NCBI GenBank assembly: GCA_905202605.1
Contig: CAJKSU010000118.1
Location: forward strand, 1 to 8,638
Origin: an uncultured Eubacteriales bacterium
Lineage (GTDB): Bacteria > Bacillota > Clostridia > Oscillospirales > Oscillospiraceae
Length of the DNA: 8,638 nt
Direction of reading: 5' to 3'
Below, in pieces: positions 1 to 6,219 of the stretch (position 1 is the stretch's first letter; each line of letters begins with the position of its first letter). A program made the translations under genes and the position numbers. Under the pieces are notes generated by a model. The model did not search any database. It was not told the DNA's origin and saw nothing but the letters and a program-made list of their open reading frames with translations.

Positions 1-15
1 CAACAAAAAAAAAGC

Positions 16-44
16 TTGCGATGCCTCCCAAAGGGTTATACAAT
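16..44 (+). promoter_or_regulatory. Possible sigma-A promoter of the pilus operon
   Basis: A TTGCGA element (16-21, four of six matches to the -35 consensus) is separated by 17 bp from TACAAT (39-44, five of six to the -10 consensus). Transcription would begin near 51, leaving a leader of about 50 nt before the lipoprotein start at 101. The spacing is ideal but the -35 is weak, and since the window begins just upstream, the operon could equally be read through from earlier genes. Confidence 0.35.
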
Positions 45-100
45 GGTAGCAACACAAATGCGCACCGGCACCAGCATTCAAACAGAAGGGGGGACGGCGC

Positions 101-1015
101 ATGAAAAGCAAATATCAAATGCGCCTGCTGTCCCTGCTCCTTGTACTGGCGGCGCTGTGCGGCTGCGTACAAAAGCCTATGGCGCACACAGGCGGAAAAG
201 CGGGCGGCGCAGTCTATGAGATTCCAGCTTTTCAGGATGCCGCCTTTCATGCGGATAAGGCGGTGGATTACGGCGCGGTTCAGGTAGACGAGTCCATGCT
301 TGCACAGGGGGTAGTCAGCGCATCGGCGAAAAGCGACAGCCGCCTGAAATTTCAGGTAATCTCAGGAGAGATGAAATATAATTATGACCTTCCATCAGAC
401 GGTACGCCGGCGGTGTTTCCGCTGAATATGGGGGATGGAAACTACACCTTCCGACTCATGGAGGAGGTGGCGGGTACCAAATATGCCTGCGTCTGGTCGG
501 AGGATCAGACTATTACCATGATCGATGAATTCCAGCCCTATCTGCGGCCCAATCAGATGGTTTCCTATTCAGAGAGCTCCCGGTGTGTGCAAAAGGCGAG
601 AGAGCTGGCAGCGGACTGGGAAACTGACACAGATGTGGCGGCTGCAATCTACTCCTATCTGGTGGAGCACATTCAATATGATACCGGTAAGGCGAGTACA
701 GTAGAAAATGGTTATTTGCCCGATCCGGATGAAACGCTGGAGAGCGGCAAGGGAATCTGCTTTGACTATGCCAGTCTGGCGGCTGCAATGTTCCGAAGCC
801 TTGGGATACCCTGCAAGCTGATTACCGGCTATGTAGGCGAGGAGACGTACCATGCGTGGAACAGAATCTCTTTGAAGAAAAAGGGCTGGATAAAGGTGGA
901 GATGACGGCACAGGCGGATTCATGGCAACGGGTGGATATCACTTTTGCTTCCGGCGGTATGCCGGAGAACACCATTTCAGAAGATATGCAGTATACGACG
1001 CGGTTTACATATTAA
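101..1015 (+). CDS. Transglutaminase-like lipoprotein
   Basis: A 304-residue exported lipoprotein with a papain-like transglutaminase core. The N-terminus has basic residues, a hydrophobic segment and a lipobox ending LCGC, so Cys22 would be lipidated and the protein held on the outer face of the membrane. The transglutaminase core occupies about residues 160-285. Cys220 sits in GKGICFDYASLAAAMFRSLG, His251 in YHAWN, and Asp279 in WQRVDIT, giving a plausible intact Cys-His-Asp triad. Residues 30-155 form a less recognisable, probably beta-rich N-terminal part. Bacterial members of this superfamily act as proteases, amidases or cross-linkers; the substrate here cannot be read from sequence. 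The start at 101 has a purine-rich ribosome binding site AAGGGGGG at 86-93. The stop overlaps the ribosome binding site of the PilC gene 11 nt downstream, so a role in assembling or processing pili or the cell surface is an inference from context. Confidence 0.9.
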   Translation: MKSKYQMRLLSLLLVLAALCGCVQKPMAHTGGKAGGAVYEIPAFQDAAFHADKAVDYGAVQVDESMLAQGVVSASAKSDSRLKFQVISGEMKYNYDLPSDGTPAVFPLNMGDGNYTFRLMEEVAGTKYACVWSEDQTITMIDEFQPYLRPNQMVSYSESSRCVQKARELAADWETDTDVAAAIYSYLVEHIQYDTGKASTVENGYLPDPDETLESGKGICFDYASLAAAMFRSLGIPCKLITGYVGEETYHAWNRISLKKKGWIKVEMTAQADSWQRVDITFASGGMPENTISEDMQYTTRFTY

Positions 1016-1020
1016 GGAGG
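1014..1020 (+). promoter_or_regulatory. Ribosome binding site deciding the PilC start
   Basis: AAGGAGG lies 6 nt before the ATG at 1027. The reading frame stays open upstream to an ATG at 856 inside the lipoprotein gene, but that start has no comparable site, and the extra 57 residues look like a shadow translation of the lipoprotein gene rather than a PilC N-terminus. Confidence 0.9.
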
Positions 1021-1026
1021 GATACT

Positions 1027-2067
1027 ATGGCAGATCAGATTTTATCCCAGAAGCAGCTCAGCGCACTGTGCAGTAGTATGGCAATGCTGCTTCGTTCCGG
1101 TGCTTCTGTTCAGGAGGCGGCAGCACTGTATGCTCAGGATCCGGAGAATCCAGAACTCAAGCAGGCATCTGAGGCTCTGCGGATGCAAATGGAGCAGGGC
1201 AGCAGCTTTGCCGAGGCGGCGGAGCAGACGGAGATGTTTCCGGCTTATGCCCTCAGCGTCATCAGCGCAGCAGAGCTTTCAGGCCGGCTGGACGAATCGT
1301 TGGAACGATTGGCGGAGTATTATGACCGTCAGAAACGGCTTGAGGATCGGCTGAGAACTACACTGACCTACCCGGCAGTGCTGCTTCTGATGATGTGCGG
1401 CGTACTGGCGGTGCTGGTGTTCGCGGTGATGCCGATGTTCCAGCGAGTCTATACCAGCATGACAGGAAGTCTGCTGGCTTCCTCCTATTCCTACGTTCTG
1501 GCGGCGGCAGTAATCGGGCGGGTGAGTCTGGCACTGGCGGCGGTGGTTTGTCTGGCACTGGTGACAGTGATGGTGGAAATGCGGCGGGAAAGCGGACGGC
1601 AGCGGCTTCATGTAAAAATGAACCGCAGCCGACTGACCAGACGCGGCGCATGGCTGCTGGCCGTGTGTCAATGCACGGACATGCTCTCATCCCTTTTGTC
1701 CAGCGGGATGAATGAGGACGATGCTGTGGACTTCTGTATCGGGCAGGTGCAGCATGAAACGCTGAAATCCACACTGGAGGAATGTCAGACGGAGATGCAG
1801 CAGGGCAGCAGCATGGCACAGGCCATGTTCCGCCACCATGTTCTGCCGGCGCTCTATGGAAGAATGCTGGTGGGCGGAGCGGAAAGCGGCAATCTTTCCA
1901 ATGTGATGGAAGGAATTTCCTCGCGACTGGAGCAGGAGGTAGAGATGGTGCTGAACGGCCTGATTGACCGAACGGAACCGATTCTCATTGGCTTTCTCAC
2001 ACTTTCGGTAGGATTTACGCTGCTGAGCGTAATGCTGCCGCTACTGGGGATCCTCAATGCGGTTTAA
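1027..2067 (+). CDS. pilC: Type IV pilus / type II secretion platform protein PilC (GspF family)
   Basis: A 346-residue polytopic inner-membrane protein that forms the platform on which the pilus motor ATPases act. Two T2SSF domains are visible: residues about 10-136, with LLRSGASVQEA and AAELSGRLDESLERLAEYYD, and about 208-340, with LLSSGMNEDDAVDF and GGAESGNLSNVMEGISSRLE. This duplicated pattern is typical of the family. Membrane segments fall near residues 117-138, 155-183 and 317-342. At 346 residues it is shorter than most PilC proteins (around 400), mainly because the N-terminal extension is lacking, as is common in Clostridia. It follows the lipoprotein gene by 11 nt and precedes the first pilin-like gene by 13 nt, so it sits in the middle of a translationally packed pilus operon. 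Assignment to the family is secure; type IV pilus rather than type II secretion is supported by the PilT gene downstream. Confidence 0.94.
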   Translation: MADQILSQKQLSALCSSMAMLLRSGASVQEAAALYAQDPENPELKQASEALRMQMEQGSSFAEAAEQTEMFPAYALSVISAAELSGRLDESLERLAEYYDRQKRLEDRLRTTLTYPAVLLLMMCGVLAVLVFAVMPMFQRVYTSMTGSLLASSYSYVLAAAVIGRVSLALAAVVCLALVTVMVEMRRESGRQRLHVKMNRSRLTRRGAWLLAVCQCTDMLSSLLSSGMNEDDAVDFCIGQVQHETLKSTLEECQTEMQQGSSMAQAMFRHHVLPALYGRMLVGGAESGNLSNVMEGISSRLEQEVEMVLNGLIDRTEPILIGFLTLSVGFTLLSVMLPLLGILNAV

Positions 2068-2080
2068 GGAGACGGCGAAT

Positions 2081-2386
2081 ATGCGAAAGCACAGAAAATG
2101 GTTCTGCGCAGCGGCTGTGCTGCTGACAGCGGCTGCCGGTGTTGCTGCTGTGCTGCCCGGAATGCAGCACAGCATCCGGGAGACGGGGCGAGCTGCCGTG
2201 AAGAATGCGGTGATTCGCAGCGCAGTGGAATGCTATGCTGTGGAGGGCGCCTATCCGGATAGCCTTTCGCACTTGGAGCAGCACTACGGCCTGACGGTGA
2301 ATCACCGGGAGTATATCGTCAGCTATGAGGCATATGCGGGAAATCAACTGCCAGATGTGCAGGTACTGGTACGCGGGGAGGAATGA
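2081..2386 (+). CDS. Short GspG/pilin-like membrane protein
   Basis: A 101-residue protein with a basic N-terminus, one membrane segment (about residues 8-27) and a short extracytoplasmic part. After the membrane helix, SAVECYAVEGAYPDSLSHLE resembles the segment of GspG-type pseudopilins in which a helix leads into a Y/F-P-x-S-L turn (compare the usual form A-x-x-x-Y-x-x-x-x-G-x-Y-P). The classical prepilin features, a leader ending in Gly before Phe and Glu at position 5, are absent, so processing by a standard prepilin peptidase is doubtful. The ATG at 2081 is chosen because AAGGAG (2066-2071) lies 9 nt upstream. An alternative ATG at 2057 would overlap the PilC stop and adds eight residues without a good ribosome binding site. 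The likely role is a minor pilin or pilus-base component, inferred from resemblance and context. Confidence 0.8.
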   Translation: MRKHRKWFCAAAVLLTAAAGVAAVLPGMQHSIRETGRAAVKNAVIRSAVECYAVEGAYPDSLSHLEQHYGLTVNHREYIVSYEAYAGNQLPDVQVLVRGEE

Positions 2387-2388
2387 GC

Positions 2389-2853
2389 ATGGAGAAACGG
2401 CAGTCCACGGCCCGGATGCTGCTGGTGCTGTATGGTATGCTGATTGCTGCACTGCTGGTGCTGACACTGGCTGGCGCACGCTTCTACAGTGCGGCAGTGA
2501 CAGCGCGGGAAGCACATGCACGGCAGCGAAGCACCCTTGCGTTTGTCCAGAATCAGGTGGCCGCCTGCGCTGGAAAGGGCAATATCCATTTGACTGAGGG
2601 GCCGGAGGGGACAGTATTGTGCCTGCGAGAGCCGGATACGGACTATGAGACACGCATTTATCTCTATGAGGGCGGTCTGTATTCGGAATTCTCACGAAGA
2701 ACTGCGGCCATTCAGCCGGAAAACGGGACGAAAATTTGCAGTGCTGCATCTTTTTTGGTGCAATGGCAGTCGGAACGGCTGCTGAAAATCACGGCGAACG
2801 GAATGACGGCGTATGCTTGCTGTGACGGAGGTGGCGGCGATGGAGGAACATAG
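2389..2853 (+). CDS. Single-pass membrane protein of the pilus operon (DUF4860-like)
   Basis: A 154-residue protein with one membrane segment at about residues 10-30 and an extracytoplasmic domain of about 120 residues. Residues 50-60 contain the sequence LAFVQNQVAAC, an NQ motif shared in position with the next two genes. The segment YETRIYLYEGGLYSEFSR and the following I-QPENGTKI recall, from memory, the Firmicutes family DUF4860; this would need an HMM search. The ATG at 2389 is preferred over 2383 because GGGGAGG (2375-2381) is 7 nt from the former and only 1 nt from the latter. The C-terminus ends in a Gly/Asp-rich tail that is encoded by the ribosome binding site region of the next gene, with which it overlaps by 14 nt. 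Function is not known; a pilin-like or pilus-accessory role is inferred from the operon. Confidence 0.84.
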   Translation: MEKRQSTARMLLVLYGMLIAALLVLTLAGARFYSAAVTAREAHARQRSTLAFVQNQVAACAGKGNIHLTEGPEGTVLCLREPDTDYETRIYLYEGGLYSEFSRRTAAIQPENGTKICSAASFLVQWQSERLLKITANGMTAYACCDGGGGDGGT

Positions 2854-3250
2854 ACAGACGCATAGCCTCCGGCAAATGGGCTTTATGGTGCCGCTGATCC
2901 TGTTTGTGCTGCTGTTTGTTCTTTGCAGCGGTGTGGTTGCCTGCGTATTTCTCCGAGCTTCTGCGATCAGCCGGGATACGGAGGCATACAATGCGGCGGT
3001 GACTCTGTGTCGCAATCAGGCGGAGTGCATCCGGGCTGGAGAGATCCCTGCGGACGGCAGTATCCTGTATTATGATGAGAATTTGCAGCCCGCCCCTCAG
3101 GCTTCTGCGACATATTATCTGGTGGTCGAGGATCAGACGCAAAAAACCGAAAACGGTGAGCTGCACAGCAGCGTGGTTACAGCGTATTCCGCAGAGCAGA
3201 CTCAGCTCTATCGCTTAGAAGTGGCGGCCTATCTGCCGCAGAGGAGGTAG
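2840..3250 (+). CDS. Single-pass membrane protein of the pilus operon, NQ-motif type
   Basis: A 136-residue protein with a cytoplasmic N-terminus of about 14 residues, one long hydrophobic segment (about 15-38) and an extracytoplasmic domain. The hydrophobic stretch begins after RQMGF, which loosely recalls a pilin leader cut between Gly and Phe, but Glu at +5 is missing. Residues 54-60 read VTLCRNQ, at the same distance from the membrane helix as the NQ motif of the neighbours. The ATG at 2840 is selected because GGAGG (2827-2831) lies upstream at a fair distance; an in-frame ATG at 2813 has no clear site. It overlaps the preceding gene by 14 nt and is followed after 3 nt by the next, pointing to coupled translation. 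Probably a minor pilin-like subunit; no enzymatic motif is visible. Confidence 0.84.
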   Translation: MEEHRQTHSLRQMGFMVPLILFVLLFVLCSGVVACVFLRASAISRDTEAYNAAVTLCRNQAECIRAGEIPADGSILYYDENLQPAPQASATYYLVVEDQTQKTENGELHSSVVTAYSAEQTQLYRLEVAAYLPQRR

Positions 3251-3253
3251 GCT

Positions 3254-3646
3254 ATGGAGAGCAAACGATTTCGGATCGGCAGTGTTGCAGTGCTGTTTGC
3301 GGTGGTGGCGCTTTGCGTGGCAATTTTGGGTGCCTTGACGGTTTCTACGGCGGTGGCAGATCAGCGGACGGCTCAGCGCTACGGGCAGTATGTGGAGACA
3401 CTGACGGCGTGCCAAAATCAGGGGCAGCAGTGGCTTCGTGCGGTGGATGACTACCGCTCCGGCAGCGGCATGTTGCCGGAGCATACGAAACAAAATGGAG
3501 AGGAGCTGCAAACCACGCTGACAGAGGGAAATGTAAAACTGACGATTCGGCTGAAAATTACAGACATCGGCTATGAAATTCTGGAGTGGCGGTGCAGCGC
3601 CGACTGGCAGCCGGAGACCGATTGGAGCCTGTGGCAGGAGGAATAA
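3254..3646 (+). CDS. Single-pass membrane protein of the pilus operon, NQ-motif type
   Basis: A 130-residue protein with a basic N-terminus (MESKRFR), one membrane segment (about residues 9-33) and a soluble domain outside. Residues 50-56 are LTACQNQ, placing an NQ motif at residues 55-56, exactly as in the gene two positions upstream. The C-terminal half has alternating hydrophobic residues (VKLTIRLKITDIGYEIL) suggestive of beta strands, and ends acidic and Trp-rich. AGGAGG at 3242-3247 lies 6 nt before the ATG and overlaps the end of the preceding gene. It is the last of four short membrane proteins before PilT. No classical prepilin leader is present. Function unknown; a pilus subunit or assembly factor is inferred from position and shared architecture. 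Confidence 0.84.
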   Translation: MESKRFRIGSVAVLFAVVALCVAILGALTVSTAVADQRTAQRYGQYVETLTACQNQGQQWLRAVDDYRSGSGMLPEHTKQNGEELQTTLTEGNVKLTIRLKITDIGYEILEWRCSADWQPETDWSLWQEE

Positions 3647-3648
3647 GT

Positions 3649-4707
3649 ATGGATATTGAACAGATTCTGCGCCGGGGCGTGGAGTGCGGCGCATCAGATA
3701 TTTTTGTGGTGGCGGGGCTTCCGCTGACCTATAAGGTGCAGGGAGAGCAGGTGCGGGACACCGAGCGCTATACGCCTCAGGATACCGAAGCCTTTGCGTC
3801 GGAGGTGTATCGGCTGGCAGGACGGGAGCCGCGGTGCATTACCGGTGGAGAGACAGACGATGATTTTTCCTTTTCACTCAGCGGAATCGGACGGTTTCGA
3901 GTCAACATGTTCCGTCAGCGGGGCAGTATCGCTGCGGTGGTGCGGGTGATTTCCTTTGGACTGCCTACGGCGGAGGAGATGCACATTCCCCCGGAGGTCA
4001 TGCGGGTTGCTGAACTGAAAAAGGGAATCGTGCTGGTAGCCGGCTCTGCCGGATCGGGAAAATCCACCACGCTGGCCTGCCTGATTAACCAGATCAACCA
4101 TACCCGGAGCGGACATATTCTGACGCTGGAGGATCCGGTAGAGTATATCCACCGCCACGATCAGTGTATCATCAGCCAGCGAGAAATCCACTGCGACTGC
4201 CCCAGCTATGTGGCGGCGCTTCGCAGCGCTCTGCGGGAAAGTCCGGACGTGATACTGCTGGGAGAAATGCGGGACAGGGAGACAATGGAGGTTGCCATGA
4301 CCGCAGCGGAAACCGGACAGCTTCTCCTATCCAGTCTTCACACCTCCGGTGCTGCCAACACCATTGATCGAATCATTGACGCATTCCCGCCCAATCAGCA
4401 GACGCAGATTCGGTTGCAGCTGTCCATGGTGCTTCAGGCGGTGATCAGCCAGCAGCTGGTACCGGGTGTGGACGGGACGTCCATCCCCGTGTTTGAAATT
4501 ATGTATACTACCATGGCAATTCGGAATATGATTCGTGAGAGTAAGACGCACCAGTTGGAATCAGCAATTGCCTCCGGAGCGGCTCAGGGGATGCGGACCA
4601 TGGATATGGCACTGCTGGAGCTGGTGCAGCAGGGAAGGATTACTGTGGATACGGCGCTGATGTACTGTACCAATTATGATACCATGCGGAAACGGCTCAA
4701 TGCGTGA
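3649..4707 (+). CDS. pilT: Type IV pilus retraction ATPase PilT
   Basis: A 352-residue cytoplasmic hexameric ATPase that powers pilus retraction, acting beneath the PilC platform. The Walker A motif is GSAGSGKST (residues 132-140), the Asp box TLEDPVEY (159-166), the Walker B region VILLGEMRD (201-209) and the His box SSLHTSGA (228-235). AIRNMIRE at 290-297 matches the AIRNLIRE signature that marks PilT rather than PilB or GspE, and the tetracysteine zinc motif of PilB-type ATPases is absent. The N-terminal PAS-like domain spans about 1-110. Length fits the family (about 345-370). The frame stays open to an ATG at 3586 within the previous gene, but AGGAGG (3636-3641), 7 nt before the ATG at 3649, settles the start. 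A strong candidate for a working enzyme, and the best evidence that this operon makes retractile pili. Confidence 0.97.
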   Translation: MDIEQILRRGVECGASDIFVVAGLPLTYKVQGEQVRDTERYTPQDTEAFASEVYRLAGREPRCITGGETDDDFSFSLSGIGRFRVNMFRQRGSIAAVVRVISFGLPTAEEMHIPPEVMRVAELKKGIVLVAGSAGSGKSTTLACLINQINHTRSGHILTLEDPVEYIHRHDQCIISQREIHCDCPSYVAALRSALRESPDVILLGEMRDRETMEVAMTAAETGQLLLSSLHTSGAANTIDRIIDAFPPNQQTQIRLQLSMVLQAVISQQLVPGVDGTSIPVFEIMYTTMAIRNMIRESKTHQLESAIASGAAQGMRTMDMALLELVQQGRITVDTALMYCTNYDTMRKRLNA

Positions 4708-4806
4708 GCGGACAGAAAGCGTACAAGCCTTGGAAATAATGCCCCTGTAAAAAAACGGGCGAAACATGAGAAAAATGGATGACAAACGCGAAAAAATGTG
4801 GTATCC

Positions 4807-4817
4807 TGTTATAAAAT
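4807..4817 (+). promoter_or_regulatory. Possible extended -10 promoter of the BTAD regulator
   Basis: TG followed by one base and TATAAA (4807-4815) forms an extended -10 element. No convincing -35 is present at 17 bp; ATGACA at 4779-4784 is too far. Transcription would start near 4822, just ahead of AAGGAGG (4824-4830), giving a very short leader. The 136-nt spacer 4708-4843 is A-rich and lacks a convincing terminator, so readthrough from the pilus operon is possible. Confidence 0.35.
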
Positions 4818-4843
4818 CAAACGAAGGAGGTTCAGGACGGCAT

Positions 4844-6058
4844 ATGGGAAACGTCATTGAGGTAACAATGCTGGGACGCTTTACACTTAAGCAGGATGGA
4901 ATGGAAGCTCCTGCGGCGGTGAGCCTGACCGGCCGCTCCTGGCGCCTTTGGACATTGACGGCGTATCTGATTTTGCATCGGGAGCGCGGCGTGTCGGCGC
5001 AGGAGCTGATTGACCTGCTTTGGCCGGAGGCAGAGGGCGGTAATCCCATCAGCACCCTGCAAAACAATGTGAGCCGAGTGCGTACAGCGCTGGCCGAGTT
5101 CGGTTTTGAACAAGCCAAGTCAATGATCCGGTATGACGGCGGCTATTATCGCTGGGCGCCGGCGGATGAAACACAACTTGATGCGGAGAAATTTGAACAG
5201 CTGGCGAAGTCTGCTATGGTAGAAGAGAATCGTGAGACGGCGATTGCGGAGGCACAGCGAGCCATTGCGCTGTACACCGGTGATTTTCTTCCGGATTCCG
5301 CCATGGAGCTTTGGTGTGTGAATCTGAATGCATATTATCGCTCCCTGTATATTCGCTTATGCAAGCAAACTGTAGCATGGCTCTTTGATGAGAATCGATT
5401 GGCGGAGGCAGAGAGAATCTGTACAAAGGTGATCGAGCTGGATCCGACGGCGGAGGAGCTCAGCGTTTACCTGATGCGTGCGCTGACCCGTGGAAAGCAA
5501 CCGCAAAAAGCACTGGAGCACTATGAGTATATCTGGCAGCTGTACCGGGAAAACTACGGGGTGGCACCCTCTGTAGCACTGGAAACGGAAAAGGCGGCGG
5601 CTATTCAGGAGCTTTATGGGACGGATGTGGAGGAAAACGAGATTCGGGATTTTCTGCTGGATGAGCGCAGGGAGCCGGGGGCATTTCTCTGCGACAACAA
5701 TTCCTTCCGAGAAATTATCAATCTGCATCTTCGTGCCATGCAGCGCGAAAATACCCGCGCACAGCTGGTGGTGATTCGACTGGATCACCGGAAAAACCAG
5801 CCGGAACGCCGTGCGATTTACATGAAGCAGCTGGAGCAAACCCTCCAGAACACCCTGCGCAGCGGCGACCCCTTTACGCGGGTGGGAACCAATCAGTTCT
5901 GGGTGCTCCTACCAGGTGCTACTACGGAGAATGGTCATAGCGTGATGGAGCGAGTGATGAACCGTTTGCATAAGGATTATCCGAAATCCAGTGCGCTGTT
6001 TACGAAAAAAGTGCTGGATATGCGGAGCCTGCAGGCGGGCAAGCGAGACGAAAGCTGA
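4844..6058 (+). CDS. BTAD-family transcriptional regulator with C-terminal GGDEF-like domain
   Basis: A 404-residue predicted cytoplasmic DNA-binding activator of the SARP/BTAD type. The N-terminal winged-helix domain (about residues 3-105) opens with IEVTMLGRFTL and contains SAQELIDLLWPE and STLQNNVSRVRTAL, the usual pattern for the family, ending at DGGYYRW. The BTAD TPR-like domain spans about 110-260, with ALYTGDFLP, a helical repeat region around AEAERICTKVIELDPTAEEL, and YGVAPS. Residues about 279-385 align by eye with a GGDEF domain: NNSF near the start, IRLDHRK in place of the metal-binding IDxDxFK, and RSGDPFTRVGTNQFWVLLPG in place of RxGDxxxRxGGDEFxxLLPG. The metal-ligand Asp is Arg312 and the signature is GTNQF (348-352), so cyclase activity is unlikely, whereas the RxxD inhibitory-site motif (Arg339, Asp342) is kept. 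ATG 4844 follows AAGGAGG with a rather long 13-nt gap; an ATG at 4766 would add 26 residues unlike the family. The gene sits between the pilus and adhesin units. Confidence 0.92.
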   Translation: MGNVIEVTMLGRFTLKQDGMEAPAAVSLTGRSWRLWTLTAYLILHRERGVSAQELIDLLWPEAEGGNPISTLQNNVSRVRTALAEFGFEQAKSMIRYDGGYYRWAPADETQLDAEKFEQLAKSAMVEENRETAIAEAQRAIALYTGDFLPDSAMELWCVNLNAYYRSLYIRLCKQTVAWLFDENRLAEAERICTKVIELDPTAEELSVYLMRALTRGKQPQKALEHYEYIWQLYRENYGVAPSVALETEKAAAIQELYGTDVEENEIRDFLLDERREPGAFLCDNNSFREIINLHLRAMQRENTRAQLVVIRLDHRKNQPERRAIYMKQLEQTLQNTLRSGDPFTRVGTNQFWVLLPGATTENGHSVMERVMNRLHKDYPKSSALFTKKVLDMRSLQAGKRDES

Positions 6059-6076
6059 AGATAGAACGTTATAATG

Positions 6077-6123
6077 ATGTCCGAAAAGGAATGCTGCGGC
6101 GGCCTTTTCGGACATATTTTTTT
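6077..6123 (+). terminator. Strong intrinsic terminator after the BTAD regulator
   Basis: A perfect 13-bp inverted repeat (ATGTCCGAAAAGG at 6077-6089 with its complement at 6103-6115), 13-nt loop, followed after one A by a run of seven T (6117-6123). It lies 18 nt after the regulator stop and separates it from the next unit. There is no T tract on the opposite strand side, so it works for + strand transcripts only. Confidence 0.94.
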
Positions 6124-6156
6124 CAAATTCTAAGAAAAACGTGGGAGAAAACTGTA

Positions 6157-6175
6157 TATCATAGTGTTATCATAG
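6157..6175 (+). repeat. Two TATCATAG direct repeats, 11-bp period, candidate activator operator
   Basis: TATCATAG occurs exactly at 6157-6164 and again at 6168-6175, one helical turn apart; the copies are followed by TG and CG, so 9 of 10 positions agree. They occupy the place of the missing -35 element, and the second copy ends 10 bp before the TATAAT box. Known SARP activators bind direct repeats of about 11-bp period just upstream of the -10. Binding by the neighbouring BTAD protein is inference. Confidence 0.55.
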
Positions 6176-6185
6176 CGGCATTGTA

Positions 6186-6191
6186 TATAAT
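6186..6191 (+). promoter_or_regulatory. Consensus -10 element of the small-protein/adhesin unit
   Basis: A perfect TATAAT lies at 6186-6191. At the expected distance upstream no TTGACA-like -35 is found (AGTGTT at 6163-6168), which suits an activator-dependent promoter. Transcription would begin near 6198, about 22 nt before the GTG start at 6220. The intergenic stretch 6124-6219 is AT-rich; besides this promoter and the repeats, nothing else is apparent in it. Confidence 0.6.
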
Positions 6192-6206
6192 AAATGCAAA
6201 GTAGTA

Positions 6207-6213
6207 AAGGAGG
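6207..6213 (+). promoter_or_regulatory. Ribosome binding site selecting the GTG start
   Basis: AAGGAGG ends 6 nt before GTG at 6220. The TTG at 6217 is only 3 nt away and the ATG at 6235 is 21 nt away, so GTG is the best-supported start. Confidence 0.8.
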
Positions 6214-6219
6214 GGTTTG

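Noticed and set aside
856..1026. 57-residue N-terminal extension of PilC
   Set aside because: It overlaps the end of the lipoprotein gene, lacks a ribosome binding site and does not resemble the family; the start at 1027 has an ideal AAGGAGG.
2054..2749. 231-codon open frame on the - strand
   Set aside because: It spans two well-supported + strand genes that have ribosome binding sites and membrane segments; its product is Pro/His/Ser-rich like a shadow frame of GC-rich DNA.
4741..4760. GCCC...GGGC hairpin as a terminator for the pilus operon
   Set aside because: The stem has only four solid GC pairs with a bulge, the A run lies in the loop, and no T tract follows, so it does not look like an intrinsic terminator.
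4766..4843. 26-residue extension of the BTAD regulator
   Set aside because: The added residues contain the AAGGAGG region of the 4844 start and the proposed -10, and members of the family normally begin close to the I-x-V-x-x-L-G-x-F motif.
5678..5998. Active diguanylate cyclase
   Set aside because: The signature is GTNQF and the metal-binding Asp is Arg, so catalysis is not expected.
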